A stretch of DNA of 64,000 nt from an uncultured Bacilli bacterium. Lineage in GTDB: Bacteria; Bacillota_I; Bacilli_A; RF39; UBA660. Location of the stretch: NCBI GenBank assembly GCA_934130165.1, contig CAKOXO010000001.1, forward strand, positions 248,001 to 312,000. The letters are read 5' to 3'. The notes beneath the pieces were generated by a model. It did no database searches, was not told the origin of the DNA, and worked only from the letters and a program-made list of their open reading frames with translations. Positions 35,100 to 45,600 of this stretch are shown here, piece after piece; within the stretch, counting starts at the first letter, position 1; each line of letters opens with the position of its first letter. Made by a program: the position numbers and the translations under genes.

Positions 35100-35270
35100 A
35101 TGAAAATAAAAATGTTTGATGAAGAAAGTGAAAAAGATTTAGAAGAAAGTGTAAATAATTTTTTAGAAGATTTAGATAAAGAAGTAATAGATATAAAGTA
35201 TCAAGTTAGTTGTTCAATATTTGGTGAAGAACAAATATTTTGTTTTTCTGCTATGATAATTTATTATTAG
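35100..35270 (+). CDS. Cse60-like small sporulation protein (56 residues)
   Basis: The ATG behind GGTGAT opens a 56-residue protein: MKIKMFDEESEKDLEESVNN, then a LEDLDKEVIDIKYQVS segment and a hydrophobic end with SAMIIYY. The FDE.EKDLE...N.FL...IDIKY...SAMI.Y pattern is that of the Cse60 family (sigma-E controlled in B. subtilis). A longer frame starting in the leuS terminator at 35022 is rejected because its extra residues come from terminator DNA. Function of Cse60 is unknown; its presence supports sporulation capacity. Confidence 0.82.
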   Translation: MKIKMFDEESEKDLEESVNNFLEDLDKEVIDIKYQVSCSIFGEEQIFCFSAMIIYY

Positions 35271-35283
35271 AAGAAAATGCAAA

Positions 35284-35312
35284 TTGATAAAAGATGTAAT
35301 TTGTGATATTAT
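35284..35312 (+). promoter_or_regulatory. Promoter upstream of the MurJ/SpoVB-like gene
   Basis: TTGATA (35284-35289), 17 bases, extended TGATATTAT (-10 TATTAT at 35307-35312). Confidence 0.65.
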
Positions 35313-35354
35313 TATCTTTATAATAAATAATGAATTATGTCTGGAAGTGAATAA

Positions 35355-37016
35355 ATGAAAACTAAAAGAAGTGAAAAAAATGATAAAGTTATGAAGAAAA
35401 GTACCTTTATTCAAGGCGCTTTTGTTGCAACTTTAGGAATAGTAATAACTAAAGTATTAGGTATTTTATATGTAATTCCTTTTTATAGTATTATTGGTGA
35501 AAAAGGAGGAGCTTTATATGGATATGCCTATAATATTTATTTAGTATTCATGGCTATATCATCTGCAGGTATCCCCCTTGCTATATCAAAACTTATAAGT
35601 GAATACCAAACCCTAGGTTATTATGATGCAAAACAAAGAGCTTTCAAAATGGGAAGACAAATTGCAATGACTTTAGGAATTATTTGTTTTATTATTTTGT
35701 TTATCTTTGCCCCACAAATATCAACAGCTATATTAGGAGATTTAAAAGGCGGAAATACGATAGAAGATGTTACTTATGTAATTAGATTAATATCAACAGC
35801 TATTATAGTAGTTCCAGTTCTTAGTGTATATAGAGGTTATTTTGAAGGCCATAAATTTATAACTCCAACAGCAATTTCACAAGTATTAGAACAAGTAATG
35901 AGGGTTTTAGTAATTGTTATCGGAAGTTATATGACTTTAAAAGTATTCCACTTATCTTTAACAACAGCAGTAGGAGTAGCAGTATTTGGTGCTACTGTTG
36001 GTTCACTAGCATCTTATCTCTATTTAGTTGAAAAGAAATGGAAAAATAAGAAAAAATTTGAAGAGAAGGAATTAAAAGTAGATGAACCTAAAATTACTAA
36101 TAAAGAAATATTCAAAAAAATAGTAGTATATGCTTTTCCATTAATAATGATAGATATCTTTAAATCACTATATAGTATGGTTGATTCTGTTACAGTTGTA
36201 AAAACTCTAGGACATATTTACGATACTAGTACAGCAGAAAGTATAATGAGTATTCTATCAACTTGGGGTGCAAAATTTAATATGATTATTATTTCTATTG
36301 CAACGGGAATGATAGTTAGTCTAACTCCAAATTTAGCATCCGCAGCTGTTCTTGGAAATAAAAAAGATATTCATAAAAAAATAAATCAAAGTTTTCAAAT
36401 GTTATTATTTTTAACTGTACCTATGACTGTAGGACTTAGTTTCTTATCTAAACCTGTTTATACAATATTCTATGGAGCTAGTAAGTATGGACCATCTGTT
36501 TTAACATTTTATATTTTTGTAGCGTTGGTTACTTGCTTATTTACAACAGCGATAACAATAACTCAGGTATTGAAGTATTATAAAACAGTATTTATAAGTT
36601 TAGCATCTGGACTATTATTAAAATCATTACTAAATATTAGTTTAATTAATCAACTATATAGTATTGGTCTACCAGCTTACTATGGTTCAATTCTAGCATC
36701 AATTATTGGTTATGGAGTATCACTTGTAATATGTTTGATTACATTAAATAGAAAATGTGGCGTTAAATATGAAGAAACTGCAAAACAATTTATAAATATT
36801 TTATGTGGAACAGTATTAATGGTTTTAGTCTTAGCTTTATTAAAATTAGTAGTTCCTATTTCATCAACAACAAGACTTTTAAATATTCCAATAATTATTC
36901 TATATACTTTGGTAGGGGGATGTGTATATTTTATATACATGATAAAGACAGGATCATTAAAAACAATTTTCGGCGAAAAATTCTTAAAAAGATTTAAAAA
37001 AAAGGCAACTAATTAG
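35355..37016 (+). CDS. MurJ/SpoVB-type lipid flippase (MOP superfamily)
   Basis: 553-residue polytopic membrane protein with about 14 helices. The opening GAFVATLGIVITKVLGILYV followed by IPFYSIIGEKGGALYGYAYN is characteristic of the YtgP/SpoVB group; B. subtilis YtgP (MurJ) flips lipid II for wall synthesis and SpoVB serves spore cortex synthesis. Also typical are SAGIPLAISKLISEY and YRGYFEGHKFITPTAISQV. Which of the two roles applies cannot be decided by eye. It faces two FemAB-type ligases that also act on lipid II. The last codons form a terminator hairpin shared with the opposing gene. Confidence 0.9.
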   Translation: MKTKRSEKNDKVMKKSTFIQGAFVATLGIVITKVLGILYVIPFYSIIGEKGGALYGYAYNIYLVFMAISSAGIPLAISKLISEYQTLGYYDAKQRAFKMGRQIAMTLGIICFIILFIFAPQISTAILGDLKGGNTIEDVTYVIRLISTAIIVVPVLSVYRGYFEGHKFITPTAISQVLEQVMRVLVIVIGSYMTLKVFHLSLTTAVGVAVFGATVGSLASYLYLVEKKWKNKKKFEEKELKVDEPKITNKEIFKKIVVYAFPLIMIDIFKSLYSMVDSVTVVKTLGHIYDTSTAESIMSILSTWGAKFNMIIISIATGMIVSLTPNLASAAVLGNKKDIHKKINQSFQMLLFLTVPMTVGLSFLSKPVYTIFYGASKYGPSVLTFYIFVALVTCLFTTAITITQVLKYYKTVFISLASGLLLKSLLNISLINQLYSIGLPAYYGSILASIIGYGVSLVICLITLNRKCGVKYEETAKQFINILCGTVLMVLVLALLKLVVPISSTTRLLNIPIIILYTLVGGCVYFIYMIKTGSLKTIFGEKFLKRFKKKATN

Positions 37017-37028
37017 TTGCTTTTTTTT
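36996..37028. terminator. Bidirectional terminator made of two overlapping gene ends
   Basis: The 16-base palindrome GCAACTAATTAGTTGC (37005-37020), with A-run before and T-run after, contains both stop codons (plus TAG at 37014-37016; minus TAA at 37015-37013). Confidence 0.9.
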
Positions 37029-38221
37029 GATTTAAATACTGTTATTTTGTTTTTCTTTTTATTTAATCTTTTAATATAGTGTTTATATATAAATTCATTT
37101 ATTACTAAATCAAATTCTCCTATTAATTCAATAACATCAGCATTAAAGAATTTATAATATTTAAAAATTTTATCATCATTCATAAAATTACTATTTAATT
37201 GACAAAGATTATAAGTAATGTAACCACTCTTTTTAGCATCCTTAATTGTTTCCCAGATTAATGAATAAATAGGATCATAATTAGTAAAATTATTATTAAT
37301 TACAGTACATATAGTTGTTACTTCTTTATCATAGTAAACTGATATGTTATATCCCATAATTACCTTATGACCATATTTAAATTGCAATTGTTTTGCAAGA
37401 TTTAATTCCCTATTAATAGCATCATACGTATTTTGACTAGTAGGGTTTTCTTTTTCATTTTCTAGACATTTCATTAAATTTTCTATATAGATATCTATAT
37501 CTATTTCAACAGCTTTAGTTTTTATCATATTGCTATTACCAAAGATAGTAAATAAATCATTTATAGAAGAAATGTCATCAAGATAAGAAATGGTAAAGTT
37601 TTTATCTTTTATTAACTCATTTATGTTTGATATAGCATCAAGTCCTACATCCCTAACTCTGTAGCCCTTATTATAGTTTTCGTTTATAATTTCTTGATAT
37701 TTAATATCAATATTATTTAGTAGTTCATCATTATTTTTACCCTTTAATTCTAGTTTGTAAAATATATTTGGTCTAGTTAATAAGTTTTCATTTTTTAGAT
37801 ATCCTAAACTCTTTAAAACCTCAATTGCTTTTTCATTATTAAAACCACCCTGTATAGGAATACCTTTGTTATCTAATTCCCTCAATGGATAGTATGGATC
37901 TATTCTTAAAAAAGCACCATTTTTATCTGTTATATAATTTTCTAGTTCTTTAGTAAAAAATCTTATCAGTTCTAAATCTTTAATATTGGCAATAAATCCT
38001 CTAGGTGAATAAAATATTCTATATTTTGTAAATTTTATATCTCTAGCCATCAACATAGTAGCCGCTTTTATTTTTCCGTTTTGATCAACCCCAACAAAAT
38101 ATGTATACCAGCCTTTTTTTCTAGATAGTTCAGCATACTCTTTGGTTTGATAAAAATTATCAGTTAAATTATTTTTGCAAAAATCATAAAATTCTTTTTT
38201 ATTTATTTCCCTTAACTTCAT
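37013..38221 (-). CDS. FemAB-family peptidoglycan interpeptide-bridge ligase (short form)
   Basis: 402 residues, two GNAT-like halves typical of FemA/FemX/MurM aminoacyltransferases that load amino acids from aminoacyl-tRNA onto lipid II. Marks are FYQTKEYAELSRKKGWYTYF, IFYSPRGFI and a GEFDLVINEFIYKHY ending. The helical coiled-coil arm is reduced compared with the upstream paralog. Its ATG lies inside the 3' end of that paralog (23-base overlap) behind AAAGGAG, so the two are coupled and probably add successive residues of the bridge. It is convergent with the MurJ-like gene. Confidence 0.9.
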   Translation of the reverse strand: MKLREINKKEFYDFCKNNLTDNFYQTKEYAELSRKKGWYTYFVGVDQNGKIKAATMLMARDIKFTKYRIFYSPRGFIANIKDLELIRFFTKELENYITDKNGAFLRIDPYYPLRELDNKGIPIQGGFNNEKAIEVLKSLGYLKNENLLTRPNIFYKLELKGKNNDELLNNIDIKYQEIINENYNKGYRVRDVGLDAISNINELIKDKNFTISYLDDISSINDLFTIFGNSNMIKTKAVEIDIDIYIENLMKCLENEKENPTSQNTYDAINRELNLAKQLQFKYGHKVIMGYNISVYYDKEVTTICTVINNNFTNYDPIYSLIWETIKDAKKSGYITYNLCQLNSNFMNDDKIFKYYKFFNADVIELIGEFDLVINEFIYKHYIKRLNKKKNKITVFKSKKSN

Positions 38222-39506
38222 TTTTTAACTCCTTTTTAGATTTATTTTTAACTATATTTCTATAAAATGGAACTAATTTATTAAATACAAAATACATAAA
38301 TGGTTTTAATATATAGTCAAATTCACCAATAAATTCTACATAATCTCCACCAAATTTCTTTTTAAATTCATGAAGCCCAAGTCTAGGATTATCCTTACTA
38401 AAGTCACCAATAGTTCCAAATTGATCATAAATTTTAATACCATGCTCCTTACAATATTTTATATGTTCAAAGTAAGTGGCATAGTTAGCATAAGTTTCAG
38501 TTAAGATATTATGATTTCCTGCATATAAAACCCATGCTTTATCACCATAAACTATAATCATATGAGCATTTAGAGTTATTGTTTCTCCATATTCTTTTTT
38601 AGCTTTTTTAAACTTTTCAATTTCTTTTTTTAATTTCTCTTTTTTATTAGTTAATTCTCTTAGTTTATTTTTAGCATTTTTACTTAAGTTATTTCTATCT
38701 ATAAGATCTAACTGTTTTTCAATATCTTCTAATTCTTTTTGATAGTTTTTAATAATTTCTTTAGTATTAATCTTACCTAGAAATAAAACAGCATTGTTAT
38801 TTTTACTAAATAGCTCATATTGTTTTTCATAATAATCTCTAGGAAAAGATACAAAATCTTTTCTATCTTCTGTTAAAGTCATTAAATGATGGAATGTTTT
38901 AATATCTTCTTTATCTCCTATTTCTACTTTAACATTTAATTTATTGGCTTTATTAATACGTTGTTTTGTTGTTTTTGAAAAATGATCAATAATCGTATCT
39001 AAGTTTTGATCTAAATCTATCCTAAATGAGTATCTTGGTTGCATAGTTTCAAAATTTTTTGTAAAACCTAAATGTTTATAACCTAAAGATTTTAAATTAT
39101 TAAAAATATCTTTCCAATCATACTCTTCATCTAATTTCTCATTAAGATAATTATGTCTTTCCTTAATTAAATCTGGATCTATTTTAAAAAATATTGCTTT
39201 ATGCTTTTTACAAAACTCTTTAATTTTTTCTGACATATCTTTAACTAGGGTGTGATTTGTAAAATCTATAACAAAACCTCTAGGGCAGTAAAAGTAACAA
39301 AGTCCTAATGGTAGTTTTTTCTTAAGTAGTAAAGCTGTTCCAACTATCTTATCATCATCTTTTAATCCTAGATAATATGGGTACAAGTTTTTCTTTGCTT
39401 TAGAAAACTCACCCCAAAGATGTGATTGTAAAAAATGAGACTTAAATTTATTATTTTTTACAAAGTTTTCATATTCATCCTTTTTTAATTCTACTAACTT
39501 TGACAC
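38199..39506 (-). CDS. FemAB-family (FemX/MurM-like) ligase with coiled-coil arm
   Basis: 435 residues. Family motifs: FLQSHLWGEFSKAKK, CYFCPRGFV-like CYFYCPRGFVID, STTKQRI-type KTTKQRINKANKL, YAGN in WVLYAGNHN, and the ending GEFDYILKPFMYFVFNKL. The long helical arm at about 250-305 (LEDIEKQLDLIDRNNLSKNA, then KKEKLKKEIEKFKKAKKEYG) resembles the seryl-tRNA-synthetase-like arm of FemA/FemX. It uses a GTG start behind GAGGTG. First of the two-gene operon, so it may add the first bridge residue. Confidence 0.92.
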   Translation of the reverse strand: MSKLVELKKDEYENFVKNNKFKSHFLQSHLWGEFSKAKKNLYPYYLGLKDDDKIVGTALLLKKKLPLGLCYFYCPRGFVIDFTNHTLVKDMSEKIKEFCKKHKAIFFKIDPDLIKERHNYLNEKLDEEYDWKDIFNNLKSLGYKHLGFTKNFETMQPRYSFRIDLDQNLDTIIDHFSKTTKQRINKANKLNVKVEIGDKEDIKTFHHLMTLTEDRKDFVSFPRDYYEKQYELFSKNNNAVLFLGKINTKEIIKNYQKELEDIEKQLDLIDRNNLSKNAKNKLRELTNKKEKLKKEIEKFKKAKKEYGETITLNAHMIIVYGDKAWVLYAGNHNILTETYANYATYFEHIKYCKEHGIKIYDQFGTIGDFSKDNPRLGLHEFKKKFGGDYVEFIGEFDYILKPFMYFVFNKLVPFYRNIVKNKSKKELKNEVKGNK

Positions 39507-39533
39507 AATTAAAACACCTCACATTATAGAAGT

Positions 39534-39542
39534 ATTATACCA
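39534..39542 (-). promoter_or_regulatory. Extended -10 (TGGTATAAT) of the FemAB operon
   Basis: Minus-strand TGnTATAAT about 27 bases before the GTG start. A second TATAAT-like site lies too close to the start to be likely. Confidence 0.55.
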
Positions 39543-39598
39543 CAAAATGGGAAAAACTACACGCAATAGATTTTAATAAAATAAATTACTGTAAAATC

Positions 39599-39627
39599 TT
39601 GAAAAGAATATTTAAAAATAGTATACT
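39599..39627 (+). promoter_or_regulatory. Promoter of the giant surface protein
   Basis: TTGAAA (39599-39604), 17 bases, TATACT (39622-39627). Confidence 0.75.
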
Positions 39628-39660
39628 CTTAAATAGTAAGGTATAGAATAGGGTGATTAA

Positions 39661-42600
39661 ATGGGTACTAAAAAAACTGATAAAAGGACAACTAAAAAAA
39701 ATACAGTCAAAAAGAAGATAATTGTAAATAAAAAAAAGGATAATGAAGATGATAGAAAGAAAAAAATAATACTTTTACTTTTATTATTACTTCTACTATT
39801 TTTGATTTTTGTTATTAATGTAGGAGACCTTATTTTTGATATTCCTACTAGTCCAAAAGTTACAAATAAAAATGTTAAAGATGAATGGACAAATACAAGT
39901 ATGGTTACAATTGAAAAAGATTCTAAAACAAGATCAGGAGTGAAATATTACCTATATTGTATAAATAAAGAAAATAACTCTAAGAGTTGTAAATGGAATA
40001 GAGCTTCAAGTAAGAATATAGAAGTAACAGAAAATGGTACTAATTATGTATTCATAAAGGCTGTTAATGAAAATGGAAAGGAAGGAAAAGTTTCTGATCC
40101 TATAATAGTAAAAATTGATGGAAAAGCCCCTGAAATAATTAATATAAAGAAAACTGAAAAAGAAACTTCTGTTAAAGTAGAAGTTGATGCTAAAGATTTA
40201 GAAAGTGGAATAGATAAATATTATTATAAAATCGATGATAAAGAATATGAAGAAAGTAGTAAAAATACCTATACATTTAAAGATTTAAAGGAAAATACAG
40301 AATATACAGTAACTGTTAAAGTGGTTGATAAAGCAGGAAATGAAAAAGTAATTAGTTTTAAAGTTAAAACTAAAAGTAGTGAAGCTAATAAAACAACTGA
40401 TTCTACAACAAAGAATGAAAATAAAAACGAAAATAATCAAAAAAACACTAAAAAAGACAATAATAAAATATCATCAAATGATAAAAAGAGCGATAATGAT
40501 GTAACATCAAATGATAAAAATAGTGATAATAAAAAAACATCAAGTGATAATGATAAAAAACCAGAAACAAAACCAGATGAAGTGAAAGAAATCCCAGAAA
40601 TATCATTAGAAGAAGTTCCATTAAAGATAAAGTATGGAGATAATTACAAATTACCAAGCAGTTATAAATTTGGAAAATCTGGAGGAGTAGTAAGTTGTAG
40701 GGTTAATAATAAAGAGTATAAAGATACAACAACCTTACCAATAGGAAAAAATACTATTAACTGTACTGCAAAAAGTAATACAGGAATAGAAGTTAAAGTA
40801 TCAAAAACTATAGAAGTAGAAATAAATGAAGAAAGCGAAGAGGAGTGGGATGGTTGGATAAGAATGAATTTATATTATCCAGCTGGTTCAACATCATGGC
40901 AATGGAGAATAGGAAAAGAGGATTCTATAAGAACTGGAACAAAACAAGATGGTTGGCAAGATTATGTTGGACCAATTACTGTTCGCTTAAAAGATGTTGA
41001 GAATATTTATTTAAGATATAAATTAGAAGATGGTACTGAACAAATAATTGCTCCTTCTGGACGATTATTAGTTGATATAGAACCAGATAGTTATGTAGTT
41101 GAAAATAATTCCAAAACAAATGTTAAGATAGTATATAGCGAGGGTGCAGAAAAGAAAGAGTATCGTATAAACAAAGGAAATTGGACAAAGTATACTGGAA
41201 GTTTTTCTGTAGACGCTGATACTAAAATAGAAGCAAGAGTGATAAAAGAAACTGATGGAGAAAGACAAATAAACTATGATAGTGTCTATATTAGAATTAA
41301 ACAGGAAAATTCTACTGATTCACCATCAGATTCATCTGAGGTAGTATTACCTAGTGAAAGTAAGGAATATGGTCAAAATTATGAAGAGATATCTGATTAT
41401 ATTATAGATGGACCAACTATTAAGGTGAGCCCTGATAATATGTTTACTGAAAAGGAAGTTACTCTAGAGACTGCCACAAAAGCAAAAAAGATTTATTATA
41501 AGATAAATGATGGTAAATGGATTGAATATAAGTCAAAATTTGTTGTAACTAAAAATTGTCATGTATATGCGAAATATATATCTGAAGATGGAATGACTTC
41601 AAAAATAAGTTCTAAATACGTTAATGGTATAAAGAAATTAAACAAACCATATGTTGATATAACATACACTCCTAGAGATCTAGCAAAGGAAGTCGAAGTA
41701 ACAATAAATAGTGATGCTAATAATGTTGAATATAGTTATGATGGAATAGTATATAATACATATTCAAAACCATTTAAAGTAAGTAAAAACTGTAGAATTT
41801 ATGCTAAAGCAACTAATAATTTAGGAGAAACTATAGAATATGTTAATATAACGAATATAGGTGAGAAAGCTCCTGCAAAAGGAAAACTAGATATTGGTAT
41901 AACAGTTGTTCCTGATAATTCTGAGATTGTTACTAATAGTGCAGAAGTTGAAATAAACTATGATAAAAAAGCAGATAAAAAGTATTATAAAATAGGTTCT
42001 AGTGATGAATGGCATGAATATGCAGGTAAATTTACAGTTAATAAAAATACTACAATATATGCCTATGCTTTAAATGATGAAGCAAATGGGTATGATAAAA
42101 AATCAATATCTAATTTAACTACTGGAATTTCTGATCCAATTATTAGTTTGAATACATATTCGTTAGCTCCTAGTGTAAAGGCCTCTATATCATATGATAA
42201 AAATGCCAAAATAAAAAAATATAGAATAGGTGATGGTGATCTACAAGACTATACTGGAACATTTGAACTAACAGAGAATGAAATAGTATATGCCTATAGT
42301 AAAGATATTTTAGGAAATGAATCTGAGTCAGTTTATCAAGTTTCAAATATATCTTCACAACCAAGATATTCAGTAATAGATAAAGATGATTATTTTATAT
42401 TAAAACTAAATTATCCTTTAGGTGTAGATGATAAGGAATACAAATGGCAAGAAAATGGTGAATGGAAAAAATATGATAATCAAGGTATTCTTCTAATAAA
42501 AGAAAAGGCCAAAGATAGTTTATTAGGAGATAAGTCAAAAGTAGAAGTAAAAGATGAAAGTGGAAAAACTTTAACTTTTGAAGATAATTATTATATTATT

Positions 42601-45600
42601 GATAGACCATTAAGTGAATTAATAGAAAATATATATATGAGATGGGATTATAAAGTACCGGATGCTCCTAGTATTAAATTAGATAAAACAACACCAACAA
42701 AAAAAGTAATGGTCAGTATAACATATGATAAATATAGCTATAAAAGAGAATACAAGTTAGTAACAAAAGATGGCAAGGAAACAGCATGGAAGGAATATAC
42801 AGGTAGTTTTAGTATTGAAGATAATGAAACAATTATATATGCTCGTGGTAAAACAGCCTTTGATGAAGTGGGAAAACAATCTACTATGAAGGTAGTAAAT
42901 ATAGATAATGAACCACCAGAAATAGATTTTAAGTCTGACCTAGAAACTCCAACTAGGAAGTTAACAATTCAATTATGCGGAAAAGATAATTTAGGTATAG
43001 ATTATGTTGGATACATAAAGGGAAGGAAAACATCAAAGGAAGCAATTGATGATGGGGTTGAATTAAATAATTACAGCACATTTGATATTGATGAAAATGG
43101 TTATTACACAATATATGCTCGAGATAAAGTAGGTAATGTTACTTCAAAGGTAATAAAAGTAGAAAATATTGATAAAAATGCTCCAGATATAGATATAAAT
43201 GTACTTACAAGTAAATACGGTACAAAAGCAGAAATTGAGATAGATTATCATGATAATAATACTAAAGAATATAGAATAGGAGCAGTAGGTGATTATCAAG
43301 AATATAAAGGAAAATTTACGATAAAATCTGAAGATGTGTACACTTTAGCCAATGATGATAATACTATAACAATATTTGCTAGGGGAAAGGATAAATCAGG
43401 ACAAATAGTAGAGGTAAGCAAAAAAGTATATGTCTTGGATTTGGATATTCCAACAAAACCTATAATAAATGTATCAAACGCATATCCATTATTAACAGAA
43501 TATGGAGTAGAAAATGATAGTGCAATATATATTGTTTATGATAATAGAGATGATATAGATAATTATTATAGTATTGATGATGGTAAAACATGGGAAAAAT
43601 ATACAGGCCCAATTGATCTACAAAAGGGAACAATAAAAGCAAAAAGTGTGAAAAAAGAATCACTTTTAGAAGTATCATCTTCTAAAAATATATCTTTACC
43701 AACAGATGCCTTACCAAAGGAAGTCTATGATGGAGATGTGAACACATCATTACCACAAAACTATGGTGCGTATAATTATAAATTATATGTAGCTGAAGGT
43801 ATGTATAATCAAAAGTTGAATATAATTTCTTCTACACTAGATTATATGAATTATTATACAAGAGTGTATGCATATGATAAGAATGGTAATCAACTTTTGG
43901 TTAAGGAGTGTACAAGAGGTAATAAAACAACTGATACGATAACAATTCCGGAAAATACAGAATATTTATTATTTTCATCTGATAGTTCGGTTAATAATCA
44001 TTTATATGAAATTAGTATAGAAACATCACCAATCTTAAACATTGAAAGTATATATCCAAGTTTGACAACTTATGGAGTAGAAAATGGATATAATAATGTA
44101 GAAATTAATTATTTTAAAACTGCCGAAAAAAAGCAATACAAAATAGATGATGGTGACTGGCAGGATTATACAGGAAAAATCAAATTGGCTATTGGAGAAA
44201 AACTAACATCGAGAAGTATTGATAAAAATAATGTAAAATCAAATGAGGCAGTATATACATCGGTTTTACCAACGGATGCTCTACCAAAAGTAGTATATGA
44301 TGGAGATGTGAACACATCATTATCACAAAGTAGTAGTGCATATAACTATAAGTTGTACGTAGATGAAGATATGTATAATCAAAAGTTAAATATATTATCA
44401 CATACATTAAATTCAAATTCATATTATACAAGAGTGTATGCATATGATAAAGACAATACTCAACTTTTAGTTAAGGAATGTAGTAAAAATAGTAGTGTAA
44501 ATGTAGTAACAGATACAATAACTATACCGGAAAATACAAAATATTTAGTATTTTCATCTAACAATGCTGTTAACAATCATTTATATGAAATTAGTATAGA
44601 AACATCACCAACTTTAAATGTTGAGAAAATATATCCAACCTTAACAGCCCAAGGTGTAAAAAATGGGTATAATAATGTAGAAATTAATTATTTTAAAACT
44701 GCTGTAAGAAAACAATATAAAATAGGTACTGGTGACTGGCAAGATTATACAGGAAAAGTCAAATTAGAGCTTGGAGAAAAACTAACAGCTAGAAGCATTG
44801 ATAAAAATAATGTAAAATCAAATGAGGCAGTATATACATCGGTTTTACCAACGGATGCTCTACCAAAAGTAGTATATGATGGAGATGTAACAACAAAATT
44901 ACCACAAAGTAGTAGTGCATATAACTATAAGTTGTATGTAGATGAAGATATGTATAATCAAAAGTTAAATATAGTATCATATACATTAAATTCAAATTCA
45001 TATTATACAAGAGTATATGCTTATGATGAAAATAGTAAACAACTTCTAGTTAAAGAGTGTACAAAGGGTAGTAAGTCAACAGATACAATAACTATACCAG
45101 AAAATACAAAGTACTTAGTATTTTCATCTACTAATTCAGTTAATAATCAATTATATGAAATAACTCCTGTTATATCTAAAACTCAGTCCAAAGCAAATGA
45201 AAATAAAGCCATAACAACTAACAAAAAGAAAGAGTATGTAACGCCACCAAGTATTGAAGTAAGTAATAGTGGAATTTATACAATATCAAAGGATGTTAAT
45301 ATCTCATATTCAAGTGGATATACAAATGAGTACAGTTATGATGCTAAAACATGGAAAAAATATACAGGAACTATTACATTAAGTGAAAATGTAACAATTT
45401 ATGCTAGAAGTGTTAAAGATGATAAAGTAGTAGCATCTAGTAGTTATAAAATAACAAAAATAGATACTGAATCTGGAGATATGTCTTTAAATGAAATACC
45501 TAGTAAAATAATAGTTGGAAGTGAATATTCAATTCCAAGTAGCTATAGCTTTAATAATATATCTGGTGGAGAAGTAAAATGTTATGATAATGATAAAGAA

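Noticed and set aside
43699..45180. Regularly repeated DNA that could look like a CRISPR or other array
   Set aside because: Units are ~570-580 bases, all in frame within one gene, and there are no short palindromic repeats with unique spacers.
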